Assembly (NCBI RefSeq): GCF_001401805.1
Contig: NZ_LKDW01000008.1
Coordinates: forward strand, 1-64,000
From: Pseudoalteromonas sp. P1-25
GTDB lineage: Bacteria; Pseudomonadota; Gammaproteobacteria; Enterobacterales; Alteromonadaceae
Direction of reading: 5' to 3'
DNA: 64,000 nucleotides
Position numbers and translations under genes: made by a program. The notes beneath the pieces are model-generated. The model worked only from the letters and a program-made list of their open reading frames with translations. It was not told the origin of the DNA and searched no databases. Positions 1 through 8,612 of this stretch are shown in pieces (the first letter of the stretch is position 1; the number at the start of each line of letters is the position of its first letter).

Positions 1-356
1 TTTGTGAATAGTATTTTGGCTATCTGAAAATAAGCACACGTAATACATACCCATCCAACACCTACCATCTAGGTCAGGCGAGCTAGTGAATCCCAACGCT
101 AAAAAAACATATTGATTAAAATTATAGTGTTCTTATTTCACGAGCAGGGTTACCCGCAACAACTGTATTTGCCTCTACATTTTTGGTAACGCCCGATCCC
201 GCAGCAATAAAACTGTTACCCAAAATGATATGGGTTTGGTCTATTATCAATTTTTTTTAGAAAGTCTTTTAAGTATTCTGCTAATTATCAATTGGCATCA
301 AGTACTATAGACTTACTCCATCTTGTATTTACATACCTCACAAAGGGGAGAAAAGC
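1..356. other. Intergenic region at left edge
   Basis: Apart from the acetyltransferase remnant, I see no gene here. The part next to the nitroreductase start is AT-rich and holds its GGGGAG ribosome site at about 344-349. No clear sigma-70 promoter with good spacing could be assigned. Confidence 0.5.
122..244 (-). pseudogene. Remnant of hexapeptide-repeat acetyltransferase (C-terminal end only)
   Basis: Read on the minus strand, this stretch encodes about 40 residues ending in VTKNVEANTVVAGNPAREIR followed by two residues and a TAA stop at 122-124. This is the typical end of left-handed beta-helix O-/N-acetyltransferases, where the last coils finish in V-x-G-x-PA. An in-frame TAA lies just upstream in a poly-A run near 245-253, and there is no start codon or ribosome site, so only the tail of the gene survives. 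It has no partner gene in the window and is probably non-functional. Confidence 0.6.
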
Positions 357-1013
357 ATGTCTCATCAGATTATTAAAGACTTACATAACCGTTATACGGC
401 TAAAAAGTACGATGTGAACAAACGTATTTCATCAGCAGATATTGACGTAATTAAAGAAGCTATTCGCTTGTCTGCTTCTTCGATCAACTCTCAACCTTGG
501 AAGTTTGTATTGGTAGAAAGTGACGAAGCAAAGCAGCGTTTACACGATACATTTGCTAACAAGCATCAATTCAATCAACTTCATGCAAAAGAAGCATCGC
601 ATACGCTGTTATTAGCTTATGATCCTAAATTTACTAAGGAGAAGTTTGTTAAACGTGTGGATGTCGAAGTGAGCTCTGGTCATTTACCAGCAGAGTTACG
701 TGAGAGCTTTATGGGTGCTTATGCTTTTGCAGAAATGAATACAGATGAAAATGGCTATAATGGCAGCTGGACTAAAGCACAGGTTTACCTAGCACTGGGT
801 AACATTATGCATACACTGGCGCGTTTAAATATTGCATCTACACCCATGGAAGGTGTTGACCCAGAGTTAATTGGCGAGAAGTTTAGCGAAGAGCTAGATG
901 GCCATATTTGTGAAGTGGCACTTGCAATGGGTTACCCTGTTGAAGAAGAAGACTGGAACTTTGGCAAACCTAAAGCGCGTTTACCAGTTGAAGATATTAT
1001 TGCTACTGTATAA
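357..1013 (+). CDS. NfsB-like NAD(P)H nitroreductase (FMN flavoprotein)
   Basis: 218 aa cytosolic protein of the nitroreductase family, which reduces nitroaromatics, quinones or flavins with NAD(P)H through a bound FMN. The N-terminal RYTAKKYD segment (about residues 12-19) and SASSINSQPWKFV (about 39-51) are the FMN-contacting motifs of NfsB-type enzymes. The C-terminal VALAMGYPVEEED block is the usual GY motif. Length matches E. coli NfsB (217 aa). The start is supported by GGGGAG about 8 bases upstream. It is monocistronic: a terminator follows and the next gene is convergent. The physiological substrate cannot be read from sequence. Confidence 0.9.
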   Translation: MSHQIIKDLHNRYTAKKYDVNKRISSADIDVIKEAIRLSASSINSQPWKFVLVESDEAKQRLHDTFANKHQFNQLHAKEASHTLLLAYDPKFTKEKFVKRVDVEVSSGHLPAELRESFMGAYAFAEMNTDENGYNGSWTKAQVYLALGNIMHTLARLNIASTPMEGVDPELIGEKFSEELDGHICEVALAMGYPVEEEDWNFGKPKARLPVEDIIATV

Positions 1014-1033
1014 CGTGTTGCTATAAGTTAATT

Positions 1034-1063
1034 AGCCGAGAATCTTCTCGGCTTTTTATTTTT
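1034..1063 (+). terminator. Rho-independent terminator after nitroreductase
   Basis: An 8-bp stem AGCCGAGA / TCTCGGCT (1034-1041 and 1046-1053) with an ATCT loop is followed by TTTTATTTTT. It overlaps the stop of the convergent CheW-like gene but has no U-tract in that direction. Confidence 0.85.
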
Positions 1064-1910
1064 AGAATAAACCATACGCTTGTGTTTCTTCGTCTTCCTC
1101 TTGTGCTAATTGATCAGGTCTAAATATTGCGCTAGGATCTATTAAAACACTGTGTTTTTCGGCTAACTTTATTAGCCCTCGCATCATGCCTTTGGTTTGC
1201 GGGTCTATATCAAAGCCTACTTCGGTTAATTTATCGAGTGGCTTAATGTCTTCTTTTTTATAATCTATATTGTCCTCTACTTTATCTACTAGTAACCCGA
1301 TATGTGGGTTGAGCCCGTCTTTAGTAGTAAAAACAATAATAGGTTTATAGTCGAGTGTTATTTGCTCTTTTGCCGCATCAAACACTCGTTGCAATTGCAT
1401 AAAGCTATTGCGCTTTATACTCGCTACATATTTACTGGCTTGTTTATAGTCCTGCTCGCTATGAGCACTAACTGCGTGATCTGTTGCTGTAACTAGCGCT
1501 TGAAAAGGCTCATCAAATTTTTCTATGATAGTTTTTAGGTCACTGTTGTCGGTTTTAAACTCTTTATAAAATACGGCGATGTTGTGCAGCTGAATTTTAT
1601 CGTTCGTTATTATCTGGCTCTGCTGCGCGATGCTTTTTTCAAATTGGCTAAACCAATCATTAAGCGAGGCTTGCCAGGTTCTTAGCTCATTAAGTGCTTT
1701 TTTATTACTTTGCTCTGTAGAGCTGCCATTTAAAATAACACCTAGGTCGAACACTGGCGTAGGTGTTTCCATGTAGTCTTTTACACCAATAAAGCTCTTA
1801 TTGTTATTTGGCAATGTAGTAAGGTTATTATCAAACCGCTCGGTGAGTAAAATATCGAGAATTTTAAGTGAAATGGTTTTACAGCCCACTTGAAAGTTTA
1901 TGAATTCCAT
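1062..1910 (-). CDS. CheW-like chemotaxis coupling protein with inserted degenerate CZB domain
   Basis: 282 aa, soluble. A CheW fold is split in two: the N-terminal part is about residues 1-62 (IGVKDYMETPTPVFDLGVIL is the CheW PVxDL strand) and the C-terminal part about 187-265 (IIVF...GLLVDKVEDNIDYKKEDIKPL). Between them, residues about 70-165, lies a helical insert aligning by eye with the chemoreceptor zinc-binding (CZB) family: LRTWQASLNDWF, then HNIAVFYKEFKTDNSDLKTI, then KFDEPFQALV. The canonical CZB ligands appear lost: the Cys of CxxGxWY is His109, and the two His of EPHxxxH are Phe136 and Val140. The role is probably coupling receptors to CheA, but no other chemotaxis gene is nearby, so it is an orphan. 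The domain call is by eye. Confidence 0.7.
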   Translation of the reverse strand: MEFINFQVGCKTISLKILDILLTERFDNNLTTLPNNNKSFIGVKDYMETPTPVFDLGVILNGSSTEQSNKKALNELRTWQASLNDWFSQFEKSIAQQSQIITNDKIQLHNIAVFYKEFKTDNSDLKTIIEKFDEPFQALVTATDHAVSAHSEQDYKQASKYVASIKRNSFMQLQRVFDAAKEQITLDYKPIIVFTTKDGLNPHIGLLVDKVEDNIDYKKEDIKPLDKLTEVGFDIDPQTKGMMRGLIKLAEKHSVLIDPSAIFRPDQLAQEEDEETQAYGLF

Positions 1911-1968
1911 ACCTTTATCTTTAATTGCCTTGTAATGCTTTAAGGATAGAACAAAATGGATAAATAGC

Positions 1969-4032
1969 TTAAAGGTTGAGTGGTTTTTTAATTAGTGATT
2001 TAACAGCGAGTTTAAATTGCTGCTCTAATGCTTTTCTCCCACTTAGGCGGTGTTGTTTGATTAGCTGCTCATTATTGTGGTTTTGTAATACCATTTGTAT
2101 CAGCAAGTGGCGATCTTCACTTTTAGTTGCCATTAGGCAGGACGGTGAGTGGTTAAATAAATACCATAGTTTTGGCGCGGTATTAAAGCGATTTATTGCA
2201 CTAATTGCAGTGTTAATAGGTGGGCTGGGCACGCTAGATTCATCGAGAAATTTACTTATTAGCTCACTGACTAACTCACTGTCGAGTTGGCTAAAGTGCG
2301 TTAATAAACCATAAAACAAATCACTTTTAAATTGCTGAGCTAAGGTATGTAAGCCCTGCGGGGATGTGTCTAATGCTTTAACAACAAGGGCTGAGTGCTC
2401 ACCGGTGCTTTTATCTCGCTGATAACCTAGCTTAACAGTACTAAAGCCCTGAGATTGCCAAAAACGTAAAAGCCCAGCTGTAGCCCCAAAACTTGCACCT
2501 ATATAACTACAGGTGGGTGTTAGCTGATGCTGGCAATGCGCTAGCAATGCTTTACCTACGCCTTGTTGGTGCAGGTTAGGTGCAACAGCTATACGAATAA
2601 CGCGTGCGCTTTGTTTTGTTAAATAGCTTGGCTGTGCGCTTAATTGCGCGAGTGATTGTGCCATTAAATGCCCTTGTGGGCGCCGCTCACCACTGATTAC
2701 TTGCTTAGCTAACTCTGCATCCATACCGCCCTCAACAGCTATTAAACACACTCCCACAACATGCATGTCGCATCTACTAATAAACAGTCTTTGCGCTGGG
2801 GCATCAAGTAAGTGGCGTAAATCGTTAACACTGCTTTGATAATGGGCAAGTGCGAGCAGCGCAACTATTTGCTGCAGTAAAGACTCATTGTCAACGAGTT
2901 GCTGTTGAGTGACTTCAACGTGCTCAATGCTACTTAATGCGGGCGGGTATTCTTTATATTGTGCATCTAAAGCAAAGAGTGTGCGTACATGTTGCTCAAG
3001 AGGGTCGCTCTTGGCAAAACGTATAGGGTCTTCTAAGTTTACAACTTTTGCCGCTTTGTAATTTGCTTTAATATGTTGCGTAAAACGAATGGTATAGCCT
3101 CGGCCATTACCCTCGTAACCTACCAAGGTGCTTGCAAAGACTATACGCGGGTAGTGCTTTAACATGGCGAATAGTAGTGGTACAGGGATTGCGGCGGCTT
3201 CATCGACCAGTAATAGTTCACATTGCGGCAACTGATTAAGCAGTGCATCTGGGGCCATGTATTGTAAATTAGCTAAATGTTTTTGCTGAGCCTTGTATTC
3301 AACCTGTAAGGTTTTAGCTAAATGCTTAAAACAGCTATGGGTGGCTCTGAATTGTGTTGCGCATACAATGATTTTTTTATCATGTAATGCTGCGGCTGCA
3401 AGACCAAGCGCGGCTGATTTTCCTCGCCCTCTGTCGGCATTAATAATTAAAGGCCTGTTCGCGCGGCCTGTGGCCACCTTAATTATTTGTTCAACGCATT
3501 GTTGCTGCGCCTGATACTCAATTTTATTCGTTACATTGCTTTTGATCGGCGGCTGTTTAAAGTCAGTGTGTTCATCAAAGTGTATGACGGGTAGCGTTTG
3601 TAAAAGGCGAGAAAAACGTAAATTAAAATAGCTTTGCCGATTACTACTTCCATGAGATTGCACGCTTTTAAGTGCAGGGTCTTGCCAAGAGGCTAAACTT
3701 TGTAAGTCAGGCAGTAATAAAAATAACAAACCGCCTGCTTTTATGGTACCGGCAAGGGCAGCAAATTTATCGGGGTAAATGCCACTAAAGCCATCATAAA
3801 CGGCATGAATAAACTCTTGTCCAAGTAGTTCATGGGTATGCTCAGGCCAACTTGAATTAGCAATGCCGCTGTTTGACAGCAGTTTTACATTATCTGAGTC
3901 TGTTAATGCGCTTAGTAGCTCGTAGCACCAATCGGCTTGGCCTGTGATAAGTACTAACTGACGATGTTTTGCGTCAGTTAGTTGCTGTGTTAATTGTTCA
4001 ACATAGTGCTTATACAGCTTGAAGTCGTGCAT
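1969..4032 (-). CDS. tmcA: tRNA(Met) cytidine acetyltransferase TmcA
   Basis: 687 aa (E. coli 671). The enzyme makes N4-acetylcytidine at wobble position 34 of elongator tRNA-Met using acetyl-CoA and ATP. Visible are an N-terminal DUF1726-type domain (about 1-165), an RNA-helicase-like ATPase with Walker A DRGRGKSA (200-207) and Walker B LLLVDEAA (273-280), and a GNAT domain whose acetyl-CoA loop is IRIAVAPNLHQQGVGKALL (479-497). Its ATG lies 23 nt inside the end of uvrD with no obvious Shine-Dalgarno, so translation is probably coupled to uvrD and both share the LexA-preceded promoter region. Confidence 0.95.
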   Translation of the reverse strand: MHDFKLYKHYVEQLTQQLTDAKHRQLVLITGQADWCYELLSALTDSDNVKLLSNSGIANSSWPEHTHELLGQEFIHAVYDGFSGIYPDKFAALAGTIKAGGLLFLLLPDLQSLASWQDPALKSVQSHGSSNRQSYFNLRFSRLLQTLPVIHFDEHTDFKQPPIKSNVTNKIEYQAQQQCVEQIIKVATGRANRPLIINADRGRGKSAALGLAAAALHDKKIIVCATQFRATHSCFKHLAKTLQVEYKAQQKHLANLQYMAPDALLNQLPQCELLLVDEAAAIPVPLLFAMLKHYPRIVFASTLVGYEGNGRGYTIRFTQHIKANYKAAKVVNLEDPIRFAKSDPLEQHVRTLFALDAQYKEYPPALSSIEHVEVTQQQLVDNESLLQQIVALLALAHYQSSVNDLRHLLDAPAQRLFISRCDMHVVGVCLIAVEGGMDAELAKQVISGERRPQGHLMAQSLAQLSAQPSYLTKQSARVIRIAVAPNLHQQGVGKALLAHCQHQLTPTCSYIGASFGATAGLLRFWQSQGFSTVKLGYQRDKSTGEHSALVVKALDTSPQGLHTLAQQFKSDLFYGLLTHFSQLDSELVSELISKFLDESSVPSPPINTAISAINRFNTAPKLWYLFNHSPSCLMATKSEDRHLLIQMVLQNHNNEQLIKQHRLSGRKALEQQFKLAVKSLIKKPLNL

Positions 4033-6175
4033 ATGCGGTCACTAGCCATTTGCTGCCAAGGTCGTCAAAGTTAACTTGTACACGCGATTGTGCGCCACTG
4101 CCTTCGTAATTTAGCACAGTGCCAATACCAAATTTAGCGTGCAGTACACGTTGACCTAAGTTAAACCCACTTTCTTCAAAAGCTGCATGGCTTACTGACG
4201 CGCTAAAGCGCCCAGCAGCAGGTGGTCGCGATACCTGCGTTTTAATACGAATTTCTTCTACGCAGTCTTCGGGTATTTCGCGTAAAAATCGCGATGGGCT
4301 GTGGTATTTCTCTTGGCCGTATAAACGGCGGCTTTCGGCATGGCTTATGTAAAGCTTGTCCATTGCACGGGTCATACCCACGTAACAGAGGCGGCGTTCT
4401 TCTTCTAAGCGCCCTGATTCTTCATTACTTTGCTGCGATGGGAACATACCTTCTTCAACGCCCACCATAAACACAAGTGGAAACTCTAATCCTTTAGCAG
4501 AGTGAAGAGTCATCATTTGTACAGCGTCTTCGTGCTCATCCGCTTGGCCTTCACCAGATTCGAGTGAGGTGTAGGCTAAAAAGCCCTGTAATGGTGAGCT
4601 AAACTCTTCTTCTTCAGGGAGCTCGTACTGATCGCATGCACTGATAAGCTCTTCTAAGTTTTCTACGCGAGCGCGGCCTTTTTCGCCTTTTTCAGCTTGA
4701 TACATAGCCATTAAACCAGACGTTTGAATCGTGTATTTGGCTTGCTCTTGTAGTGTAAGGTCGCTAATTTTATCTTCTATGTGTTCGACCAACTCTACAA
4801 ACTTTGTAACAGCGCTTGCCGCACGACCCGATAAATGCTGTTGTTCAACAATTGCTTTAGCCGCGTACCAAAGAGGCAGCGACTCAGCACGCGCACAGTC
4901 GCGTATATGGCTAAGAGTTTTATCGCCAATACCGCGCGCAGGGGTGTTAATTACACGCTCAAATGCGGCGTCGTCTTGGCGGTTTCCTACCAATCGTAAG
5001 TACGATAGCGCATCTTTAATTTCTTGACGTTCGAAGAAACGCATACCGCCGTAAATACGGTATTTTAAGCCTTCTTGAAGCATGGCTTCCTCGAGTACAC
5101 GAGATTGCGCGTTACTGCGGTATAAAATGGCGGCGTCTTGCAGCGCATTACCGGCATTTAACCAGCTGCGTAGCTTACTACTTACAAAGCGGGCTTCGTC
5201 TAGCTCGTTAAAGGCTGCATAAATTGATATCGGCTCGCCTTCGTTGCCATCGGTCCACAAGCTTTTACCCATGCGCTCTGCATTGTTTTTTATAAGCGCA
5301 TTAGATGCTTTTAGAATGGTTGCGGTTGAGCGATAGTTTTGCTCAAGGCGAATAGTTTCAGCATTAAAGTCTGTTAAAAAACGCTTTATATTTTCTATTT
5401 TAGCGCCGCGCCAACCGTAAATACTTTGGTCATCGTCGCCTACAATCATAATGCTTTGCGTATCGCCTGCAAGTAGCTTTAACCATGCGTATTGAATGGT
5501 ATTGGTATCTTGGAATTCGTCTACCAGCATGTGGGCAAAGCGCTGCTGGTAATGGCGAAGTAGCGTAGGGTTATTTTTAAGAACCTCGTAGCTACGTAGC
5601 AGTATTTCTGCAAAATCGACTAAACCAGCGCGGTCACATGCTTCTTGATAGGCTGCATATACACGCAGCATCATTTGCTCGTTTATATCGTAGGCTTGAA
5701 TATCTTTAGGACGCAGGGCTTCATCTTTCTTAGCGCTGATGTACCAGCCAAATTGTTTAGCTGGCCATTTTTTATCATCAATATTCATTGACTTTAATAA
5801 GCGCTTGATCATTCTTAGTTGATCGTCAGAGTCTAAAATTTGAAAGGCTTCTGGTAGGTTTGCTTCACGATGATGAGCGCGCAAAATACGGTGTGATAAA
5901 CCATGGAATGTACCAATCCACATGCCTCCCACGGGGGCTTTTAGGGTTTCTTCAACACGGGTGCGCATTTCTTTAGCGGCTTTATTAGTAAAGGTAACCG
6001 CAAAAATACTATAAGCAGAAGCTTGCTCAACCTGCATTAACCACGCGATACGATGAACTAAAACACGTGTTTTACCCGAACCAGCACCTGCTAATACCAG
6101 CATGTTTTGTAGTGGGGCTGCAACGGCATCGCGTTGTTTGTCATTTAAGCCATCGAGTAATTCAGAAACGTCCAT
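4010..6175 (-). CDS. uvrD: DNA helicase II UvrD
   Basis: 721 aa, the length of E. coli UvrD (720). This superfamily 1A 3'-5' helicase removes UvrC and the excised oligonucleotide in nucleotide excision repair, works after MutHLS in mismatch repair, and dismantles RecA filaments. Visible motifs are Walker A AGAGSGKTR (29-37), motif II LVDEFQDTN, GDDDQSIYGWRGA, QNYRS, and the C-terminal motif VI GMTRAMDKLYISHAESR, followed by the UvrD tail with a Tudor-like end (GQRVLHAKFGIGTVLNYEG). AAGG sits about 7 bases before the ATG. It overlaps tmcA downstream, and a LexA box sits 66-85 bases upstream, as expected for an SOS gene. Confidence 0.97.
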   Translation of the reverse strand: MDVSELLDGLNDKQRDAVAAPLQNMLVLAGAGSGKTRVLVHRIAWLMQVEQASAYSIFAVTFTNKAAKEMRTRVEETLKAPVGGMWIGTFHGLSHRILRAHHREANLPEAFQILDSDDQLRMIKRLLKSMNIDDKKWPAKQFGWYISAKKDEALRPKDIQAYDINEQMMLRVYAAYQEACDRAGLVDFAEILLRSYEVLKNNPTLLRHYQQRFAHMLVDEFQDTNTIQYAWLKLLAGDTQSIMIVGDDDQSIYGWRGAKIENIKRFLTDFNAETIRLEQNYRSTATILKASNALIKNNAERMGKSLWTDGNEGEPISIYAAFNELDEARFVSSKLRSWLNAGNALQDAAILYRSNAQSRVLEEAMLQEGLKYRIYGGMRFFERQEIKDALSYLRLVGNRQDDAAFERVINTPARGIGDKTLSHIRDCARAESLPLWYAAKAIVEQQHLSGRAASAVTKFVELVEHIEDKISDLTLQEQAKYTIQTSGLMAMYQAEKGEKGRARVENLEELISACDQYELPEEEEFSSPLQGFLAYTSLESGEGQADEHEDAVQMMTLHSAKGLEFPLVFMVGVEEGMFPSQQSNEESGRLEEERRLCYVGMTRAMDKLYISHAESRRLYGQEKYHSPSRFLREIPEDCVEEIRIKTQVSRPPAAGRFSASVSHAAFEESGFNLGQRVLHAKFGIGTVLNYEGSGAQSRVQVNFDDLGSKWLVTAYARLQAV

Positions 6176-6487
6176 CGTTACGCCTTTTCAATCAATAATG
6201 AGAGGGAGTATAACAGGTGTTTTTGTTAGGCTAAATAAAATACTGTTTTTATGAACAGCTATTCTAAAAATACTTGTAAAACTAATTGCTTAGCTGTTTA
6301 TTTATGCTGTTAAGTAACTGCAATTAAGAATAAAAATAATCAAATTGACCTATATTTAGTAAAAAACACTAAATCAGTTATTTTGTGCTAGTTTAACTAA
6401 TTGATTTTTAAGCTTTAAAAAATTGGCATAAAGTGTGATAGTAAGTAAATAACTAAAATTTAAAATTAATTAACTACAGAGGTAAGT
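6176..6487. other. Divergent intergenic region uvrD / TM2-like gene
   Basis: 312 bases, AT-rich. It holds the LexA box and candidate -10 for uvrD. For the rightward gene, TTGGCA (6423-6428) and TAAATA (6446-6451) are separated by 17 bases and form a weak promoter candidate. No small gene is evident. Confidence 0.5.
6241..6260. promoter_or_regulatory. LexA (SOS) box upstream of uvrD
   Basis: TACTGTTTTTATGAACAGCT matches the gammaproteobacterial LexA consensus CTGT-N8-ACAG (core 6243-6258). On the minus strand it lies just upstream of a candidate -10 TATACT (6207-6212). uvrD is a classic SOS gene, so placement and family knowledge agree. Confidence 0.75.
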
Positions 6488-6712
6488 ATGGCTGATCAAG
6501 GTTCTGGCGGTAATGTAATTGCGGCGTTGTGTAATATATTTTTTCCTGGTTTAGGGCAACTGGTACAAGGGCGTATTTTAGCTGCTATCTTCTTTGCGCT
6601 AGCTATTATAATTAGTTACGCACTTATTTATGTATTGGTAGGCTTTGTACTTGTGCCTATTATTTATTTATGGTCGATTATAGATGCTGCACGTTTTAGA
6701 TCGCGAAGTTAG
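6488..6712 (+). CDS. Small TM2-like inner-membrane protein
   Basis: 74 aa with two membrane segments: about residues 9-40 (interrupted by NIFFPGLGQLVQGR) and about 45-66. The FPGLGQL-x-QGR-x-xAA turn followed by a second helix ending in W-x-I-IDA is the TM2/DUF5683-like hairpin seen in many small bacterial membrane proteins of unknown role. Ribosome site AGAGGT precedes the ATG. It is monocistronic with a hairpin terminator after it. No function can be assigned. Confidence 0.75.
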   Translation: MADQGSGGNVIAALCNIFFPGLGQLVQGRILAAIFFALAIIISYALIYVLVGFVLVPIIYLWSIIDAARFRSRS

Positions 6713-6731
6713 CTTTTATGCCACCTATTTA

Positions 6732-6762
6732 AATAGCGCCCATTGGCGCTATTTTGCGTTTT
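6732..6762 (+). terminator. Terminator after TM2-like gene
   Basis: Stem AATAGCGCC / GGCGCTATT (6732-6740, 6745-6753) with loop CATT, followed by TTTTGCGTTTT, a somewhat interrupted U-tract. Confidence 0.65.
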
Positions 6763-6826
6763 AGGGGCGGTGTTCAGGGCTATTTATGGGTATAATTAGT
6801 GCATTAGCGTTTTATAAGTAAAAATT

Positions 6827-7195
6827 ATGGAATATCAATTTATACGTGACCCTATTAGCGGGCTGCGCATTAAAATAAGCAGCGAGCATGCCCTAATTGG
6901 CCGCTGGTTAAATGAAGAAATTGGCAAAGAAAAAGTGGCGATGGTACAAGCACTTATCAACTCAGTTAAAACAAGCTACGAGCCAATAACGTTAAAAGGC
7001 CAAGAAATAGACTTAATACTCTCTAAAGACGAAGCCTTATTTGAAGCCCATGCCCTACACCAAGACAGTGAAGACTTAGTTGCCTATCAAGATGATGACT
7101 TAATGCTTGAAGAAAATGGCCTAGTGAGTGGTTGTGGCTTTGAAGATTTTATAGATTTAATTGAATCTTGGGCTGACTTTAGCGGCTCAAAGTAA
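6827..7195 (+). CDS. yacL: UPF0231 family protein YacL
   Basis: 122 aa, cytosolic, similar along its whole length to E. coli YacL (120 aa). The start MEYQFIRDPISGLRIKIS resembles the E. coli MDYEFLRD start, the GRWLNEEI segment matches GHWFNEEV, and the acidic end with SGCGFEDFIDLI matches SLCGVEDFL. The family's biochemical role is not established. It stands alone between a terminator and the dUTPase gene. Confidence 0.88.
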   Translation: MEYQFIRDPISGLRIKISSEHALIGRWLNEEIGKEKVAMVQALINSVKTSYEPITLKGQEIDLILSKDEALFEAHALHQDSEDLVAYQDDDLMLEENGLVSGCGFEDFIDLIESWADFSGSK

Positions 7196-7278
7196 AACCA
7201 GAATTATTAAAATAGTGCTGATGCATTGCGCTTTTTTTATCTGTACTATTACACCAATCAAAAACGTCAGGAATGAAT

Positions 7279-7902
7279 ATGTCTGCCAATTTAAATAAGC
7301 TAGTCGTTATGCTAGAAATGCAAAATGCCATGAATACTAAGGTTCATGAGCAATGGTTTAGCCAAGGTTTTGAGTGGTATAGAGCCATTTGGGTAGAGTG
7401 TGCAGAAATGCTAGACCACTACGGTTGGAAGTGGTGGAAAAAGCAAACCCCAGATACTGAGCAAGTCATTTTAGAATTGGTTGATATATTTCATTTTGGT
7501 TTGTCATTAAGAATCGATGGAACAACACCCTACGAAGAATTAGCTAAACAGTTGGAGAAAGAACTTAGCGCGCCTCAAGCCGCAGAAGATTTTAAACAAA
7601 CGCTTGAAGTATTAGCCGCTTCAGCAGTGGCTAACAAAACCTTTAACGCTGCTGCATTTGCAGGGTGTATGGCGCAAATAGGGATGGATATTGACGATTT
7701 ATACCGGGGTTACGTAGGGAAAAATACGTTAAACTTTTTCCGCCAAGATCATGGCTACAAAGATGGCAGCTACATTAAAGTGTGGAACGGTCAAGAAGAT
7801 AACGAGCATTTGGTTGAAGTCGTAAAAAGCCTTGATACCGAACATGCCGACTTTGCAAAGTTAGTATACCAAGGTTTGGAAGCTCGTTACCCAAAAAGCT
7901 AA
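7279..7902 (+). CDS. Dimeric (all-alpha) dUTP diphosphatase
   Basis: 207 aa of the dUTPase_2 / all-alpha NTP-pyrophosphatase family, which hydrolyses dUTP to dUMP and PPi and keeps uracil out of DNA. Motifs are the metal-binding helix ECAEMLDHYGWKWWKK and ELVDIFHFG, then GYVGKNTLNFFRQDHGYKDG near the C-terminus, as in the Campylobacter/trypanosome-type dimeric enzymes and unlike trimeric Dut. I chose the second ATG (7279) because CAGGA lies about 7 bases before it; an in-frame ATG at 7273 is too close to that site. The stop abuts the stop of convergent yrfG (7903). Confidence 0.9.
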   Translation: MSANLNKLVVMLEMQNAMNTKVHEQWFSQGFEWYRAIWVECAEMLDHYGWKWWKKQTPDTEQVILELVDIFHFGLSLRIDGTTPYEELAKQLEKELSAPQAAEDFKQTLEVLAASAVANKTFNAAAFAGCMAQIGMDIDDLYRGYVGKNTLNFFRQDHGYKDGSYIKVWNGQEDNEHLVEVVKSLDTEHADFAKLVYQGLEARYPKS

Positions 7903-8550
7903 TTATATAATAGTGCGGTAGTCGGTTACGTTTAAGTAATCGGCTATTACATTATGTGGTTGCTTACTATCAGGGTTAGCAACCGCAAGTAAATGTTCTA
8001 TGCCGTATTCTCGGGCTGCATTTAAAACAGGCACACTGTCATCAACAAACAAAGTGCGCTGCTTATTAAACCCTAAGTCTTTTTGTACTTGATGCCACAA
8101 ACTTTGCTGCTCTTTACTCACGCCGTATTGGTGAGTCGACACCACGCCATCTAAATAATTATCTATCGCGGTGTGTTCAAATTTGAGCATGACGTTTTCA
8201 GGGTGGGCGTTAGTTAACAAAATCAGCTCTTTACCTGCTTTTTTTAACTCAGTTAAAAAGTGAGGCACATCTTCGCGTACTTTTATTAGGTGTTGGGTTT
8301 GACGTTTTAGTTCCATTATCGGCAACTTTAACTGTTCTTCCCAATAATCTAAACAATACCACTGTATTTGGCCACTTACCGCTTGGTAGCGTTTGTGCAT
8401 ATCGGCTTTTGCTTCATCAAGGGTGATATTGCGAGTGCGTGCAAGTTGTTCTGGAACAACGTTAAGCCAAAAGTGACTATCGAAATGCAAATCGAGTAAT
8501 GTTCCGTCCATATCAAGTAAAACGGTATCGATTTTTGACCAATTTAGCAT
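7903..8550 (-). CDS. yrfG: GMP/IMP nucleotidase YrfG (HAD family)
   Basis: 215 aa HAD-superfamily phosphatase. Motif I is LLDMDGTLLDL (about 10-20), motif II LILLTNAHPEN, the motif III lysine lies in YGVSKEQQ, and motif IV is TLFVDDSVPVL. The sequence matches the YrfG subgroup (5'-nucleotidase preferring GMP and IMP), including the H-FWLNVVPEQLA cap region. It is divergent from nudE, the arrangement also found in E. coli (yrfE/nudE - yrfG), which supports the identification. Confidence 0.9.
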   Translation of the reverse strand: MLNWSKIDTVLLDMDGTLLDLHFDSHFWLNVVPEQLARTRNITLDEAKADMHKRYQAVSGQIQWYCLDYWEEQLKLPIMELKRQTQHLIKVREDVPHFLTELKKAGKELILLTNAHPENVMLKFEHTAIDNYLDGVVSTHQYGVSKEQQSLWHQVQKDLGFNKQRTLFVDDSVPVLNAAREYGIEHLLAVANPDSKQPHNVIADYLNVTDYRTII

Positions 8551-8612
8551 GGGCTTTTCCTTGTGAAAAGTTTATGATTAAGCACAACTGCCATGATAGC
8601 AAAATAACGCCA

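Noticed and set aside
8499..8612. N-terminal extension of NudE by 38 residues
   Set aside because: The extension overlaps divergent yrfG, resembles no NudE sequence, and the ATG at 8613 gives the family length.
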